A DNA stretch of 64,000 nucleotides. Source: Gautieria morchelliformis (taxonomy: Eukaryota; Basidiomycota; Agaricomycetes; Gomphales; Gomphaceae). The notes beneath the pieces were generated by a model. The model made no database searches. It was not told where the DNA came from and worked only from the letters and a program-made list of their open reading frames with translations. Every line of letters starts with the position of its first letter. Within the stretch, counting starts at the first letter, position 1. The position numbers and the translations under genes were made by a program. Where the stretch lies: the NCBI GenBank assembly GCA_015179125.1, contig WHVA01000517.1:1-64000 (forward strand), written 5' to 3'. Below are positions 35,391 through 46,437 of this stretch, piece by piece.

Positions 35391-37121
35391 GTGAGAGATG
35401 TGCCCTCGCTGGCCCTGTCCAATCGCTTTGCTGCCCTGTCAATAGCCTCAGATACTAAAGATACAGTTCATGTGTTGGCTGGGTCGCACACAGTGAGTGA
35501 TAAAGACACATCAACCAATGGCATTCTAAAAAGTCCCTCCCTGCAATTGAAGCGTTGGGAGCAGGCCCTCCCAAAGCACTTCGTGGCCGCATCCGTCCCC
35601 TCTCCAAATTCGTTGAACCTCAAGGTAGAGATCCAGACAACAGACACAGCTGAGGTCAAAGGAGTGACTGACCTCCTTGACAGCAGTGCAACTGGATTGT
35701 TTATTGACAGTGAATTTGTTGCTACTGAGAAGCTAATGACATGATCTCTCACACGCCCCTGTGTATAATGTGGACGGCACACACAATGAAGGTGGTGCAA
35801 TTCACAATGTTGTCAATGTCATCCTGCAATTCCACAACCACTCTGAGCATGCTGTCTTCACTGTTATGAACCTTGGGAAGCACAACATGATCCTTGGCTA
35901 TCCATGGTTCCATGAGCACAACCCAGAGGTTAACTGGTGAACACGAGAGATGACATTGAGTCGATGCCCTGCCTGGTGTCACACCTGCAGAGTGACGTTG
36001 CAAGAGGAGTGAAGAGAGGAGGTGAGGATACATGCATGCTGCATGGGCCCCCTTCCCCAGATGGTGGAGGAGGAAGGGAGTGATATGGAAGATGATGAGC
36101 CAGGTGAGATCGATCCCCTCCTTGAGCCAGGGGATTGCCCGTTCACGACCGTGTCCACACCAAGGTATCAGTACCTGTGATTGCAGCCGCCACAACCACT
36201 TCACAGCGTACCTGCAAAGGAAAAGGAACTCATCCCTCCCTACCTCCAGGACTTTGAGGATGTCTTCGCCAAGGAGTCTTTTGATTCACTTCCAGAATGC
36301 AGGACGTGGGACCATGCAATTGAGCTTGAGCTGGGAGCAAAGCCATCTGCATGCAATGTTTACCCACTTTCCCCTAGTGAACAGTTGCAGCTGGATGAAT
36401 TCCTGCAGGAGAATCTGTGCACCGGTTGCATTCACCCCTTGAAATCGCCTATGGCCAGCCCAGTCTTCTTCATCAAGAAGAAGGATGGGTCACTGCGACT
36501 AGTTCAGGATTATCCCGTGCTCAATGCCATGACAGTGAAAAATTGCTACCCCCTTCCCATCATTTCTGAGCTCATCGCACAGCTTCATGGAGTGAAATAC
36601 TTCACCAAGCTAGATGTGTTATGGGGCTTCAATAATGTGCAGATAAAGGAGGGCAATGAGTGGAAGGCTGCATTCCATACCGATTGCTGCCTCTTTGACC
36701 CCCTGGTCATGTTCTTTGGGCTCACCAACAGTCCTGCGACATTCCAAACCATGATGAATGACATCTTCCAAGACCTCATCATGGAAGGGCATGTATGTGT
36801 GTACCTGGATGACATCCTGATTTTCACTGACACACTTGAGGAGCATCGCCGACTTCTGTGAATAGTCCTCAAATGCCTATGGCAGCACCAGCTCTATCTT
36901 TGCCCTTAGAAATGTGAGTTTGAGAGAACAAAGATTGAGTACCTTGGGTTCATTGTGTCATACGGCAAGGTGGAGATGGACTCCATCAAGGTTGCAGGTG
37001 TCATGGACTGGCCGACCCCAGCAAATCACAAGGAGGTGCAGGCCTTCCTAGGGTTTGCCAACTTCTATTGCTGGTAGGGCTTCTCACATCATGCACGACC
37101 CCTGTTCAAGCTCATCAAGAA
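35391..37121 (+). pseudogene. gypsy-2 protease and RT remnant
   Basis: The protease site reads DLLDSSATGLFID where gypsy-1 has DCGATG. RT is readable from 36181 to 36861 with [37 protein letters not shown] and VYLDD. The thumb (LGFIVSYGKVEMDSIKVAG) follows with stops. The gene is cut at the LINE-1 target site; HARPLFKLIK continues as KDVQWSWGDHEQQ beyond 43192. Confidence 0.8.
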
Positions 37122-38911
37122 TGCCTACCACCACCACCAAAACCCATAAAATTCCAATCTCCAAACATCCACACACCCCAACCGTAGCTAGTTCACTGCG
37201 AGTAGCACTAAACACTAGTACAAAAGCCTCTACCGAAAAAGGCACCAAAAGGGCTATGCCACCCAATGCAGAGCCTCACCCACCCGCACCGGCGCCAGCC
37301 CGAATGAGAGCTAGCAGCCAGCAGACGAGCACCAAAACTAGAACCGAGCTGATAGCAGACCCATACGCATCAGTGCGCACCAAAGAACAGGCAAGAGCGT
37401 TCCTGGACAGGCAGGGCTTCTTCACCAAAGACAGCCCAGCAACAACAGAACAGCTAAGCTACATTCTTATCTCTCTAGCACACAGCTCTACAGGCAAGGT
37501 ACTCGAAGAAGGTGCCAGATCGGTCGCCATCCTCATGACCGATGAAACAGCCAAGGACCTCGGAACAGCGGTCATACGATACGTCAAAAAAAACCTAGCG
37601 CCCGTACTCAGCAAAGTCGAATCCATCGTGGAGGACGTGCGCGAGATCACCGACACATCGAGAAACATGACGGACGAGGCAAACCTAGCAGTAGAGGAGG
37701 TGTGCAGTGTGCAGAGGATAAGAAACGAAGCGATGGGGGAAAGAGCTACGGAAAACACATATGCGGCCGCACTCAGAGGTAACGTCCCCCTATCACACCC
37801 CAGTAACCTGGCCAGAGCGAAAGCAAGAGAATGTCAAATACTAATAGATAGAGACCCAAAAGCAGAACACAACGCGCTAGGAAACCTAATGGAACAAGAA
37901 CTGGTCGCCAAAGCCAACCAGGCACTCGAACAGCTAGAGGGAATCAACATCGACACCGACATCAGCTTCATAGGAGCCAAAACGCTAGCCAACCGGGGCG
38001 TGGTATACGAGCTGAATACGCCCGCAGCAGCCAAGTGGGTCCAAACAAACAAGACGCAGCTCGCACACAAACTGGGTGGCACATCGGTTATCAAGGACCG
38101 GGCGGTCGCAGTCTTGGTGGAGTATGTCCCAGTGACACACTCCCCGGAGGCCATGGGAGAACTCAGGAAGGTCGAAAGAGACTCGAAGCTGCCATACGAC
38201 ACGTTGATATCAATGAGGTGGATTAAACCAGCAAACCACAGAACACAGGGACAGCGCTCAGCCCACTTGATAGCTAAGTTCTCTTCAATCCAGGCTGCAA
38301 ACCAAAGTATACGCGACGGGCTGATTATCTCAGGAAAGCGCACGTGGGCGAGGAGAATGAGGAGGGAACCGAGGAGATGCCTCAAATGCCAAAGGCTCAA
38401 CGCAAGACACATGGCGGCGGAGTGCGAGGCAGAAGAAGCGTGCGGGACGTGCAGAGGGTTGCACAGAACAGCGGAATGCAAGGAAACAGACCCGGTCCGC
38501 TTCAAATGTGTCAATTGCGACACGAACGGACACGCATCCTGGGACCGGATGTGTCCACGGTTCATGTCGGCATGCCACACCATAGAAAAAGCGGACCCGG
38601 AAGGCACATACAAGTTTTTCCCCAACGAACAACCATGGACGTGGGAGCAACATGGCCAGACAGATCCGACAACCGGCACAGAGACCTCCCATCAGCAACA
38701 ACAGACCCAACAAGAGAACAGCAGAGGGAGAGCACAGCAACAGCAGAACGCCAATAGAGGCGGCGAAAGAGCGGCGTCGAGGACAGGAGAGGGGCAGAGG
38801 CAGATACAACACAAATCCCACAACGGGACACAGGGATCAGGGCTGGAACACCGTCGGTGCACGACAGACAATGTTAGACGAGTACGAGCCAAGAGGAGAC
38901 CAGCAAGATGA
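37121..38911 (+). CDS. LINE-1 ORF1, gag-like RNA-binding protein
   Basis: 596 codons from the ATG at 37121 to TGA. The A of this ATG can be assigned to the target duplication or to the element, so the ORF begins right at the insertion junction; the next Met is at about 37256. Pro/Thr-rich start, helical centre (VLSKVESIVEDVREITDTS), then three zinc knuckles: CLKCQRLNARHMAAEC, CGTCRGLHRTAEC and CVNCDTNGHASWDRMC. The C-terminus is Gln/Arg-rich. The role in known Tad1/Jockey-type elements is binding of element RNA. The frame is intact. Confidence 0.85.
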   Translation: MPTTTTKTHKIPISKHPHTPTVASSLRVALNTSTKASTEKGTKRAMPPNAEPHPPAPAPARMRASSQQTSTKTRTELIADPYASVRTKEQARAFLDRQGFFTKDSPATTEQLSYILISLAHSSTGKVLEEGARSVAILMTDETAKDLGTAVIRYVKKNLAPVLSKVESIVEDVREITDTSRNMTDEANLAVEEVCSVQRIRNEAMGERATENTYAAALRGNVPLSHPSNLARAKARECQILIDRDPKAEHNALGNLMEQELVAKANQALEQLEGINIDTDISFIGAKTLANRGVVYELNTPAAAKWVQTNKTQLAHKLGGTSVIKDRAVAVLVEYVPVTHSPEAMGELRKVERDSKLPYDTLISMRWIKPANHRTQGQRSAHLIAKFSSIQAANQSIRDGLIISGKRTWARRMRREPRRCLKCQRLNARHMAAECEAEEACGTCRGLHRTAECKETDPVRFKCVNCDTNGHASWDRMCPRFMSACHTIEKADPEGTYKFFPNEQPWTWEQHGQTDPTTGTETSHQQQQTQQENSRGRAQQQQNANRGGERAASRTGEGQRQIQHKSHNGTQGSGLEHRRCTTDNVRRVRAKRRPAR

Positions 38912-41900
38912 TATCGATAGTCACCCCCAAGACGCACAGACTAGATGAGTGAAAACGAGGACACGATAAAAAGAATACGGATAAGACAACAGAACACAAA
39001 CAAATCCCTCACAGCTACCGCAGACATGTTATCCACCGCTACACCTGACAAATACGATATAATCGCCATACAAGAACCCTACCTATACTTCCTCGGAAAC
39101 GCTAGAGCCACTTCTCACTGGTACACGGTTTATCCCAAGTCGCATTACATAGACAGACAGAAGAAAACAAGAACAATGATCCTGGTGAGCAAGAGAATCG
39201 CCACGGACGCATGGGCCGCAACCGACGTGGGAACGCCGGATGCTATGGCCATTAGGATCAAAACAGACACCGGACACATACTCCTTGTCAACATATATTG
39301 CGACTGCAAGAACTCCGATAGCCTACACACGACGAAGGCCTTCATACGGAGACAGCACAATGAAAGAGGGACGGGAGAAGAAGATCTGGGCATAATATGG
39401 GTCGGAGACTTCAACCGACATCATCCGCAGTGGGACGAAGAGCGAAATAACCAGCTCTTCACGAGGAGCAACCTAGACAATGCCCAACAATTAATAGAGG
39501 CGACGGTGGAATGGGACCTACAGATGGCGCTTCCAAAAGGCATCCCGACACTCCGAGCCATGTCAACGGGAAACAACACATGCACCGATAACGTCTTCAT
39601 ATCTTCTGAACTGGTCGAGCGACTAATATATTGCTATACAGTGCCAGAGGAGCAACCCACCAAAACCGACCACTACCCGATCCACACCACCCTCGAAGTC
39701 ATAACCACGGAGGCCGCTCCACCAGAGAGAAAGAACTACAGGCTAGTAGACTGGAAAGAGTTCAGCAAGAGACTAGAAGGAAGGCTCAGAGAGGCCATAC
39801 CGGCGCCGACCCCCATAGACGAGCAACACTTCTATTACAATCTTAGAGAGATCACTGACCACATAACAGGAGTAACAGCTGAGATGGTGCCCATAACAAG
39901 ACCCTCGCCGTTCATGAAGCGTTGGTGGTCGAGAGACCTCTCCCAAAAAAGGAAGGCTGTGAGACAGGCGGGCAGGAAGTCCTACGCGCACAGAAACGAC
40001 CTAGAGCATGCGACACACCTGCAATACAGAGACGTGCGCAACAGGTACTCTGAGGCGATAGAAAAGTCCAAAAAAGAGCACTGGGAGGACTTCCTCGAGA
40101 GGACCAACCAGACAACAGTGTGGACAGTGCACAAATATGCGTCAGCTGACCCAACGGATGGTGGCAGAGCCCAAGTACCAACACTCACCGCCAAACATCG
40201 AGACGGCTCGAAATGGGTAGCAGAGATGAACGACGACAAGGTGCAGATGCTCTTTACAACCTTCTTCCCCGCAACGACAAACAACCCCATGCCAGCCCCA
40301 GATGACCACGCATACCCTCCTGCAGCCTTCGACTACGAGGGAATCCCAGACAGTCAGATCAGAAGAGCGATGGAGAGGCTAAACTCCTTCAAGGCGCCAG
40401 GAGCCAACGGTATCCCCAACTCCATACTGAAACAGTGCATTGACGTTATTCTCCCCTTCATAGGCCCTCTGTTCCGAGCCACCTTCGCGTTGAAGGTATA
40501 CCCCCGGAGTGGAGGGACTCAATCACGAAAGTCCTCAGAAAACCCGGAAAAAAAGATTACACTGCTCCCGGAGCCTATAGACTGATAGCGCTCCTCGACA
40601 CCCTAGGAAAAGTCCTGTCCACATGTGTCGCTGAAGACCTAGTCAAAATGACGGAAAGGCACCTTCTATTACTGGACAACCACTTCGGGTGTCGGCCGGG
40701 ACGGTCTACAACTGACGCGCTGCACTACGTGACGGGAGCAGCAAAGGATGCATGGCGAAAGGGAAAGGTGATGGGACTGCTGTTCCTTGACATAAAGGGA
40801 GCTTTCCCCAGCATCACCTTACCGCAGCTGATCCACAACATGCGCCAGCGAGGGGTGCCAAAAGAATACACCGAGTGGATTCGCAGAAAGGTCGAGGGGA
40901 GGCTAACCTCTGTACAATTCGACGACTACAGCACCCCCATGATCGAAATAAAACACGGCATGGATCAAGGATGCCCCCTGTCCGCGATTGCATATCAGTA
41001 CTACAACGTGGATCTGCTCGAAGTTGCCAACAAGAAGAGAGGCAAGGACTGCGTGGGATTCGTCGATGACACAACAATGATGGCCGAGGGAGCAGACCTG
41101 GAAGACGCGTTCGAAAAGCTAACGAATATGATGATCAGACCCGGGGGAGCACAAGAATGGGCAGGAAGCACGACTGCACCTTCGCGATAGAAAAATTTGG
41201 GCTCATGGGTCTGACCAGACGACGCGAGGCCGACCCAAGAAGGCTAAGAAAACCAGACCTGCCCCCAGGCCCTCCATAACGATCAGACGGCATGTCATAA
41301 AGCCGGTGCCAACCCACAAGTTCCTTGGGGTACTGGTCGACCAAGAGCTCTGATACAAGGAGCAGACCAACTACGCACTCCAGAAGGGGAGCAAATTCAT
41401 CGAACAGTACCAGAGACTCGCGAAGCCATCGAGAGGGGTGCCAGCTAAGCACATGCGCCAGTATTACCTGGCGGTCGCAGTTCCCAAGCTCTTGTATGCC
41501 ACTGACGTATTTCTAATCCCAGGTACCGCGAGCAGCAAAGGCACAAAGGGTCACATTAATAAGTTAGCCAGGGTACAAAGGCAGGTGACCCTTGCAATAA
41601 CAGGGGCCATGAGGACCATGGCGAGTGACACGCTAGATGCGCATGTGAACTTACTGCCGTTCCAACTGCTGGTAGACAAGCTAATACACAGAGCCGCTAC
41701 CAGGCTCGCCTGCCTCCCAGAAACACATCCATTGACCCCAAGAATCAATCGTGCCACCTTGAGATACGTTAGAAGGCACCGAACCTCGCTACATGAGATT
41801 CTGCATGCATACCAGCTCAAGCCAAAAGGGATGGAAAAAATACACACGGTAGTAGGAGGGCCAAAGTGGGCACCAGCATCCCAGATTCGAATCCCGGAGG

Positions 41901-43191
41901 ATGAGAAGAAAGCCATCGCCAAGCTGAACAGCGACATGGCCGAGGTACAAGTATACTCTGACGGGTCATGCATCGACGGAGGAGTTTGCGCGGCAGCGGT
42001 GCTATACAGGAACGGAAGGGAGGAATGCGCAGTATGACTATACTTGGGCCCCGAAGAGGAGCATACCGTGTTCGAGGCAGAGCTGGTCAGAGCCGCGATG
42101 GGAGCAAAGCTGTTGAACAGCGAGCGGAGCAGCAGATACATGATAGGTATGGACAGTCAAGCGGCCATACTAACCACGAGGAGAGAAAAGCGGATGTCCG
42201 CCCAATATATAGTCAACGCCCTCCACAGACAGCTAGAAGGAGTCTTAGAAGCACAGCCAGGCACCACGATCTGCATGAGATGGACACCAGGACACAAAGG
42301 GATCCGGGGAAACGAGAGGGCAGATCAAGAGGCGAAAAAGGTGGCGAAGGGGGACAGTAGCGAGGAAAGGTTCATCCCGATAGAGTGCAGAGGGCTAATG
42401 CCAATTAGCAGATCAGCAGAGTTACAGAAGCACCAGAAAGAACTCAAGCACAGATCAAGCGAACTCTTTGCCAAATCTCCAAGAGCGACCATAGCGCACA
42501 AAATCGACAGGACCATGCCATCAGCGGCCTTCGCAAGACTGACAGACGGACTAGCACGCAGACAAGCCACCCTGCTCATACAGATAAGGACCGGTCACGT
42601 AGCCCTCAACAAGCATCTACACAGAATCAGCAAGGCAGACTCACCTACATGCGCGAAGTGCAGGGGCGCCGACGAGACGGTGCGCCACTACCTTTTCAGG
42701 TGTCCAGCATACAGCGGCGCACGCGAGGAGCTGGAGAGAGAGCTAAAGAGAGGGGCGAGAGGGGCGAACACCCTGCTCGCAAAGCCGAGGGCGATGAAAC
42801 CTCTGTTCAGGTATATAAAGGACACGGAACATTTCGAAGGGATCTAGGGGGGAACAACAACGAGGGGAGAGGAGAGACGATGAGAGAAAAGCGGGGAATA
42901 GGGAGGAGGGTGGAAAAGAACGGCTGGGAATCAGAAGAGAGAGATGGAGAAAGGGGAGCAGGAGAGGACAAATAGGGAACCCGAAAAGGAACATACCACG
43001 AGCAACGCGCGCATCTCACCCCGCCAACACAGGCACGGAATTGCCCAGGGCTTCGCCCAAGGAGCACAAGCGGAGACAGAGAAAGAAAGGCTAGATAGTA
43101 TATTTGACGGGGACGGAAACTGTAGCAACGTCTTACATAGGGCCACGCCCCAAAAGACGAAAAATTGGATTAAAAAAAAAAAAAAAAAAAA
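37122..43191 (+). mobile_element. LINE-1: Tad1-like non-LTR retrotransposon, near full length
   Basis: About 6.07 kb, flanked by the target duplication gctcatcaagaa (37110-37121 and 43192-43203), with a 3' poly(A) of about 20. ORF1 encodes three CCHC knuckles. ORF2 encodes an APE-type endonuclease, RT, RNase H and a C-terminal Cys/His motif. The 3' end carries cttacatagggc, also found in LINE-2, so both belong to one family. ORF2 has three one-base frame breaks in homopolymers and two TGA stops. Confidence 0.92.
38945..42847 (+). pseudogene. LINE-1 ORF2: endonuclease, RT, RNase H
   Basis: In order: endonuclease (IIAIQEPYLY, WVGDFNRHHPQWD, TCTDNVF, TDHYPIHT), RT (FKAPGANGIPNSIL, LDIKGAFPSI, GCPLSAIAYQ, VGFVDDTTMM), RNase H (VYSDGSCIDGG, VFEAELVRAA, GMDSQAAI, RWTPGHKGI.GNERAD) and CAKCRGADETVRHYLFRCP. 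Catalytic residues are present. The frame shifts once at each of 40501-40505, about 41163-41167 and 41262-41266, always as if one homopolymer base were missing. There are TGA stops at 41351-41353 (Trp expected) and 42035-42037 (Arg expected). ORF2 starts 33 nt after ORF1, in the same frame. Confidence 0.88.
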
Positions 43192-43790
43192 GCTCATCAA
43201 GAAGGATGTGCAATGGTCCTGGGGTGATCATGAACAGCAGGCTTTTGATGGGCTAAAGCTGTGATTCACATCAATGCCGATCCTGCACTTTGCAGATGAT
43301 AATCAACCATACTGGGTAGAGGCTGACAGTTCAGACATAGCCACTGGTGCAGTCCTGTCACAGCAATCTCCAGATGATGACAAGTGGCATCCAATCGTGT
43401 TTTACTCCAAGAGTCTCACTCCAGTGGAGTGAAATTATGAGATTCATGACAAGGAGATGCTGGCGATTATTCGTGCCCTAGAGGAATGGCAACATTTCCT
43501 TGAAAGCACTAAGCATTGCATTGAGATCTGGACTGACCACAAGAACCTGGAGTATTTCCACACTGCAAAGAAGCTGAATCACAGATAGGAGGCTAGATGG
43601 TCTCTCTACTTGTTGCGTTTTGATTTTGAGCTTTGCCACCAGCCTGGCGTCACAATGGGCAAGTTGGATGCACTGTCGCGGCACTCAGACCATGGATCAG
43701 GTTCAGGTGACAACAGTGATTTGACACTGCTGCACCCAGAGCTGTTCATGGTTCATGCCCTGGAGGGGCTCTGAGCAGTTAGGAAGCTGT
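43192..43790 (+). pseudogene. gypsy-2 RNase H remnant
   Basis: Continues the RT gene after LINE-1: [67 protein letters not shown]. It contains TGA at 43430-43432 where gypsy-1 has Arg (VERNYEIHD) and other stops. Confidence 0.8.
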
Positions 43791-45526
43791 GAGAGTTGGG
43801 TGGGAAATTGCTTGTGTCTGCAGAGTGGGCTGAAAGACGGGTTGCTCATGTTCCGAGGTAAAGTGTATGTTCCAAATGTCCAGGACCTCAGGTGATGAAT
43901 TGTTTCCCAGCACCATGATTCGTGGGTTGCTGGTCATCCCAGGCAATGGAAGACCCTCAAGCTCATCTCACAAAATTACTGGTGGCCCCACATGTTGCAG
44001 TATATTGGAGAGTACTCCAAGACATGTGATTTGTGCCTGCGAACAAAGGCATGAAGGCAGCCACCCCTCTGGCAGGGTTCACGTGTTTCCTTCCACAAGT
44101 TTCTATTTCCTTCCATGAATTTCTGTCACCTTCCATCAGTTTCCATCACCTTCCGTCAGTTTCCGTCACCTTCCGTAACCTTCTACGAGTTTCCGCCTCC
44201 CCTATTATGTAAACCTTGCCAGCGCTATAAGACTGTAGCCAGTGTGGTGGCGTTTCCTCAGCTTGATCTCTGAGGATACCCACTACACAGGCAAGTCCCC
44301 ATGTATCTATCGTTGGTAGACTTATAAACTGAGGATACCCACTACACAGTTGGTTATTGTCCTTGTATCGGCCACTATCTCCTTGAGTATCTTTGGTTGT
44401 GGCTTCGTCATTAGTGTTGCCCTCACACCCTCTGTGAACTCCATCCACTCCCTGTCCCTGAAGCTCGCTGGGACACAATCAGTGTTAACTTTGTTCAGGA
44501 ACTGCCCGATGCACATGGCTATGATGCTGTGATGAATGTAGTGGATTCGGTCTCCAAGCGGGCACACTTCATCCTCACAAACACCACAATCACTGCAGCT
44601 GGGGTGGCATGACCTTTCCTGCACAACATCACTCACGAGCTTTATCACCTCCTGGGCATTCACATCGCAGCCTCCACAGCATACCACCCACAGACTGATG
44701 GACAGATGGAGCAACTCAATCAAGAGCTGGAGCAGTACCTTCACCTCTTTGTCAATGAGTGACAGGATGACTGGGATGACCTCTTGCCTATGGCTGGATT
44801 CCAGTACAACAACCATGTTCATGCCTCAACCCGTCAGTCCCCGTTCATGCTGGACACTGGGCAACATCCATGAATGGGTTTCGAACTGCATCAACCTCCA
44901 TCGCAGCTTGAATCTGTCAATGAATTCAAGGAGTGCATGGAGGAGTCGCTGTCAGAAGCAAAGTCAGCCCTGGCAAAGTTGAAGGAGGATATGGCAACAT
45001 ACTATAATCACCGACATGAGCCAGCACCTACATTCAAACCAGGTGATAAGGTGTACCTTGATGCAAGTGATATATGCACCACCTGCCCATCAAAGAAGCT
45101 GGCTCACCGGTGACTTGGCCCCTACATTGTCAAATGCCAAGTTGGGTCACACGCATATTGTCTCCACCTCCCTGAGTCTCTGAGTCGCCTCCACCCCATT
45201 TTCCCTGTCATTAAGCTGACTCCTGCTCCATCCAATCCAATCCCGGGTCGGAGACAAGCCCCACCAGCCCCACCCATCCTTAGGGAGGGCCATGAGCACT
45301 TTGAAGTCGAACAGGTGTTGGACAGTCACATGCGAGCGAATCACCTGCAGTTCCTCATCAAGTGGAAGGGGTATGGCTACGAAGAGAATTCATGGGAGAA
45401 TGAAGGCGATGTCCACGCTCCTGACCTCATCACTGACTTCTACTGCCTGCATCCAGGTGCCCCTCATCACATTCACTCCTTGGAGGCTGTCACCTTTCAG
45501 AATCACACCCCTGTTCCACCAGCACT
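43791..45526 (+). pseudogene. gypsy-2 integrase and chromodomain remnant
   Basis: The HHCC region near 43900-44060 ends TCDLCLRTKA followed by TGA (44052-44054). After solo LTR-B the core resumes with [13 protein letters not shown] and [10 protein letters not shown], then [22 protein letters not shown]; in the second half of the catalytic motif Thr-Glu-Arg is now MEQ. The chromodomain is clear at about 45295-45420 (HFEVEQVLDS, LQFLIKWKGYGYEENSW). TGA codons at 44760, 44871 and 45111 stand where gypsy-1 has Arg or a neighbouring residue. Confidence 0.8.
44070..44427. mobile_element. Solo LTR, family B, inside gypsy-2 integrase
   Basis: 358 bp, begins TGGCAGGG and ends CCCTCACA, flanked on both sides by CCCTC (44065-44069, 44428-44432). 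Removing it and one CCCTC rejoins the integrase reading frame. The left third carries about four copies of a 20-nt unit (tttccgtcaccttccgtcag and variants). The 20-mer tgaggatacccactacacag occurs twice (about 44271 and 44330). Confidence 0.8.
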
Positions 45527-45915
45527 GGAGGCATATAAAAATTTTCTGGTGTGAAAAACTGTTCAAAAACTGTAAAGATATTCTAATTTTTTTAGTGTTT
45601 TTAATGTAAAAAAAAACAACAAAATTTTGTGTTTTTGTTAGAATTTGTTGAGCAAGAAAATTGGAAAAAAGTTTAAAGTTTTCGCAGGGTTTTTTATGTG
45701 TTTTTATAAGTTTCTTTGTGATTTCACAAAGAAACCCATAAAAAACCCTGCAGAAAACTTTCAATCTTTTTACAATTTTCTTTCTTGATAAATTCTAATA
45801 AAAACACAAAATGTTATTATAGTTTTTTTCACATGGAAAACCTTAAAAAATATTCAGAAAATCTTTACAGTTTTTTGAACAGTTTTTCAGACCAGAATTT
45901 TTTTATATGCCTCTA
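45527..45915. mobile_element. Foldback (palindromic) MITE
   Basis: An AT-rich element of about 388 bp whose two halves are inverted copies of each other around about 45722. The left arm starts ggaggcatataaaa and the right arm ends ttttatatgcctct. Internal pairs include gcagggttttttatg with cataaaaaaccctgc and ctttgtg with cacaaag. It sits between the end of the gypsy-2 chromodomain and the purine tract. No ORF of its own. The target duplication cannot be fixed because the ends are palindromic. Confidence 0.75.
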
Positions 45916-45965
45916 GTGCAGTGGGGCTTCATGTGTTGGGTTGCCACATTCTAGAGGGGGGGTGA

Positions 45966-46432
45966 TGTCAGGGGAACCATCATTGCACATTGCACTGTGT
46001 GCATGATCGCAACTGTCATCACACTGTGTGCCTGGTTGCAGCCAATGCATTGTCGCAACCACCATTGCACTGTGTGCGCCCAGTGTGATGTGCAATCAAA
46101 GCCTCCAAGCCTCTCCTAGCCTTCAGCACCCTTCTGCCTTGTGTTCCAGTCATTCCCTTCCTGTTCTGGCCATCTCTGACACCATTCCTTTCTTATCCGT
46201 CCCTGTCCCTGTTATCACCAGTGCAATCGTTTATGTAATTCAGGCATTTGGTGATCAGGCTAGTATGCCCGCAGCTTATAGTTGTAGCTAGCTGGCAAAG
46301 GGGTTCCTTAGAGTTTTCTCTTTGGATCCCCCTTCATCAGGTATGTTTGTGTTGTGTATATAGTCTTACTTTGGATCCCCTTTCATCAGTTTGCCGCTTG
46401 AGTGTAGAGCGTCTGCCTAGGTTTCCCTTATA
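45966..46432 (+). repeat. gypsy-2 3' LTR
   Basis: Preceded by the purine tract agagggggggtga. Same ends as the 5' LTR; followed by the target duplication CAGAC. Confidence 0.85.
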
Positions 46433-46437
46433 CAGAC

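Larger units (their letters stand above)
33709..46432 (+). mobile_element. gypsy-2: old, decayed Ty3/gypsy chromovirus carrying three insertions
   Basis: LTRs at 33709-34175 and 45966-46432 (467 bp each) differ at more than twenty positions plus compensating indels. The target duplication is CAGAC (33704-33708, 46433-46437), inserted in the RT gene of copia-1. The internal region on the plus strand holds gag, protease, RT, RNase H, integrase and chromodomain, all with stops. It was later invaded by LINE-1 (37122-43191), solo LTR-B (44070-44427) and a foldback element (45527-45915). Many stops are TGA where gypsy-1 encodes Arg, pointing to CGA-to-TGA changes. Confidence 0.9.

Noticed and set aside
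37834..38831. Minus-strand frames of up to 281 codons inside LINE-1 ORF1
   Set aside because: Shadows of the ORF1 coding strand, without motifs; the plus strand has three zinc knuckles.
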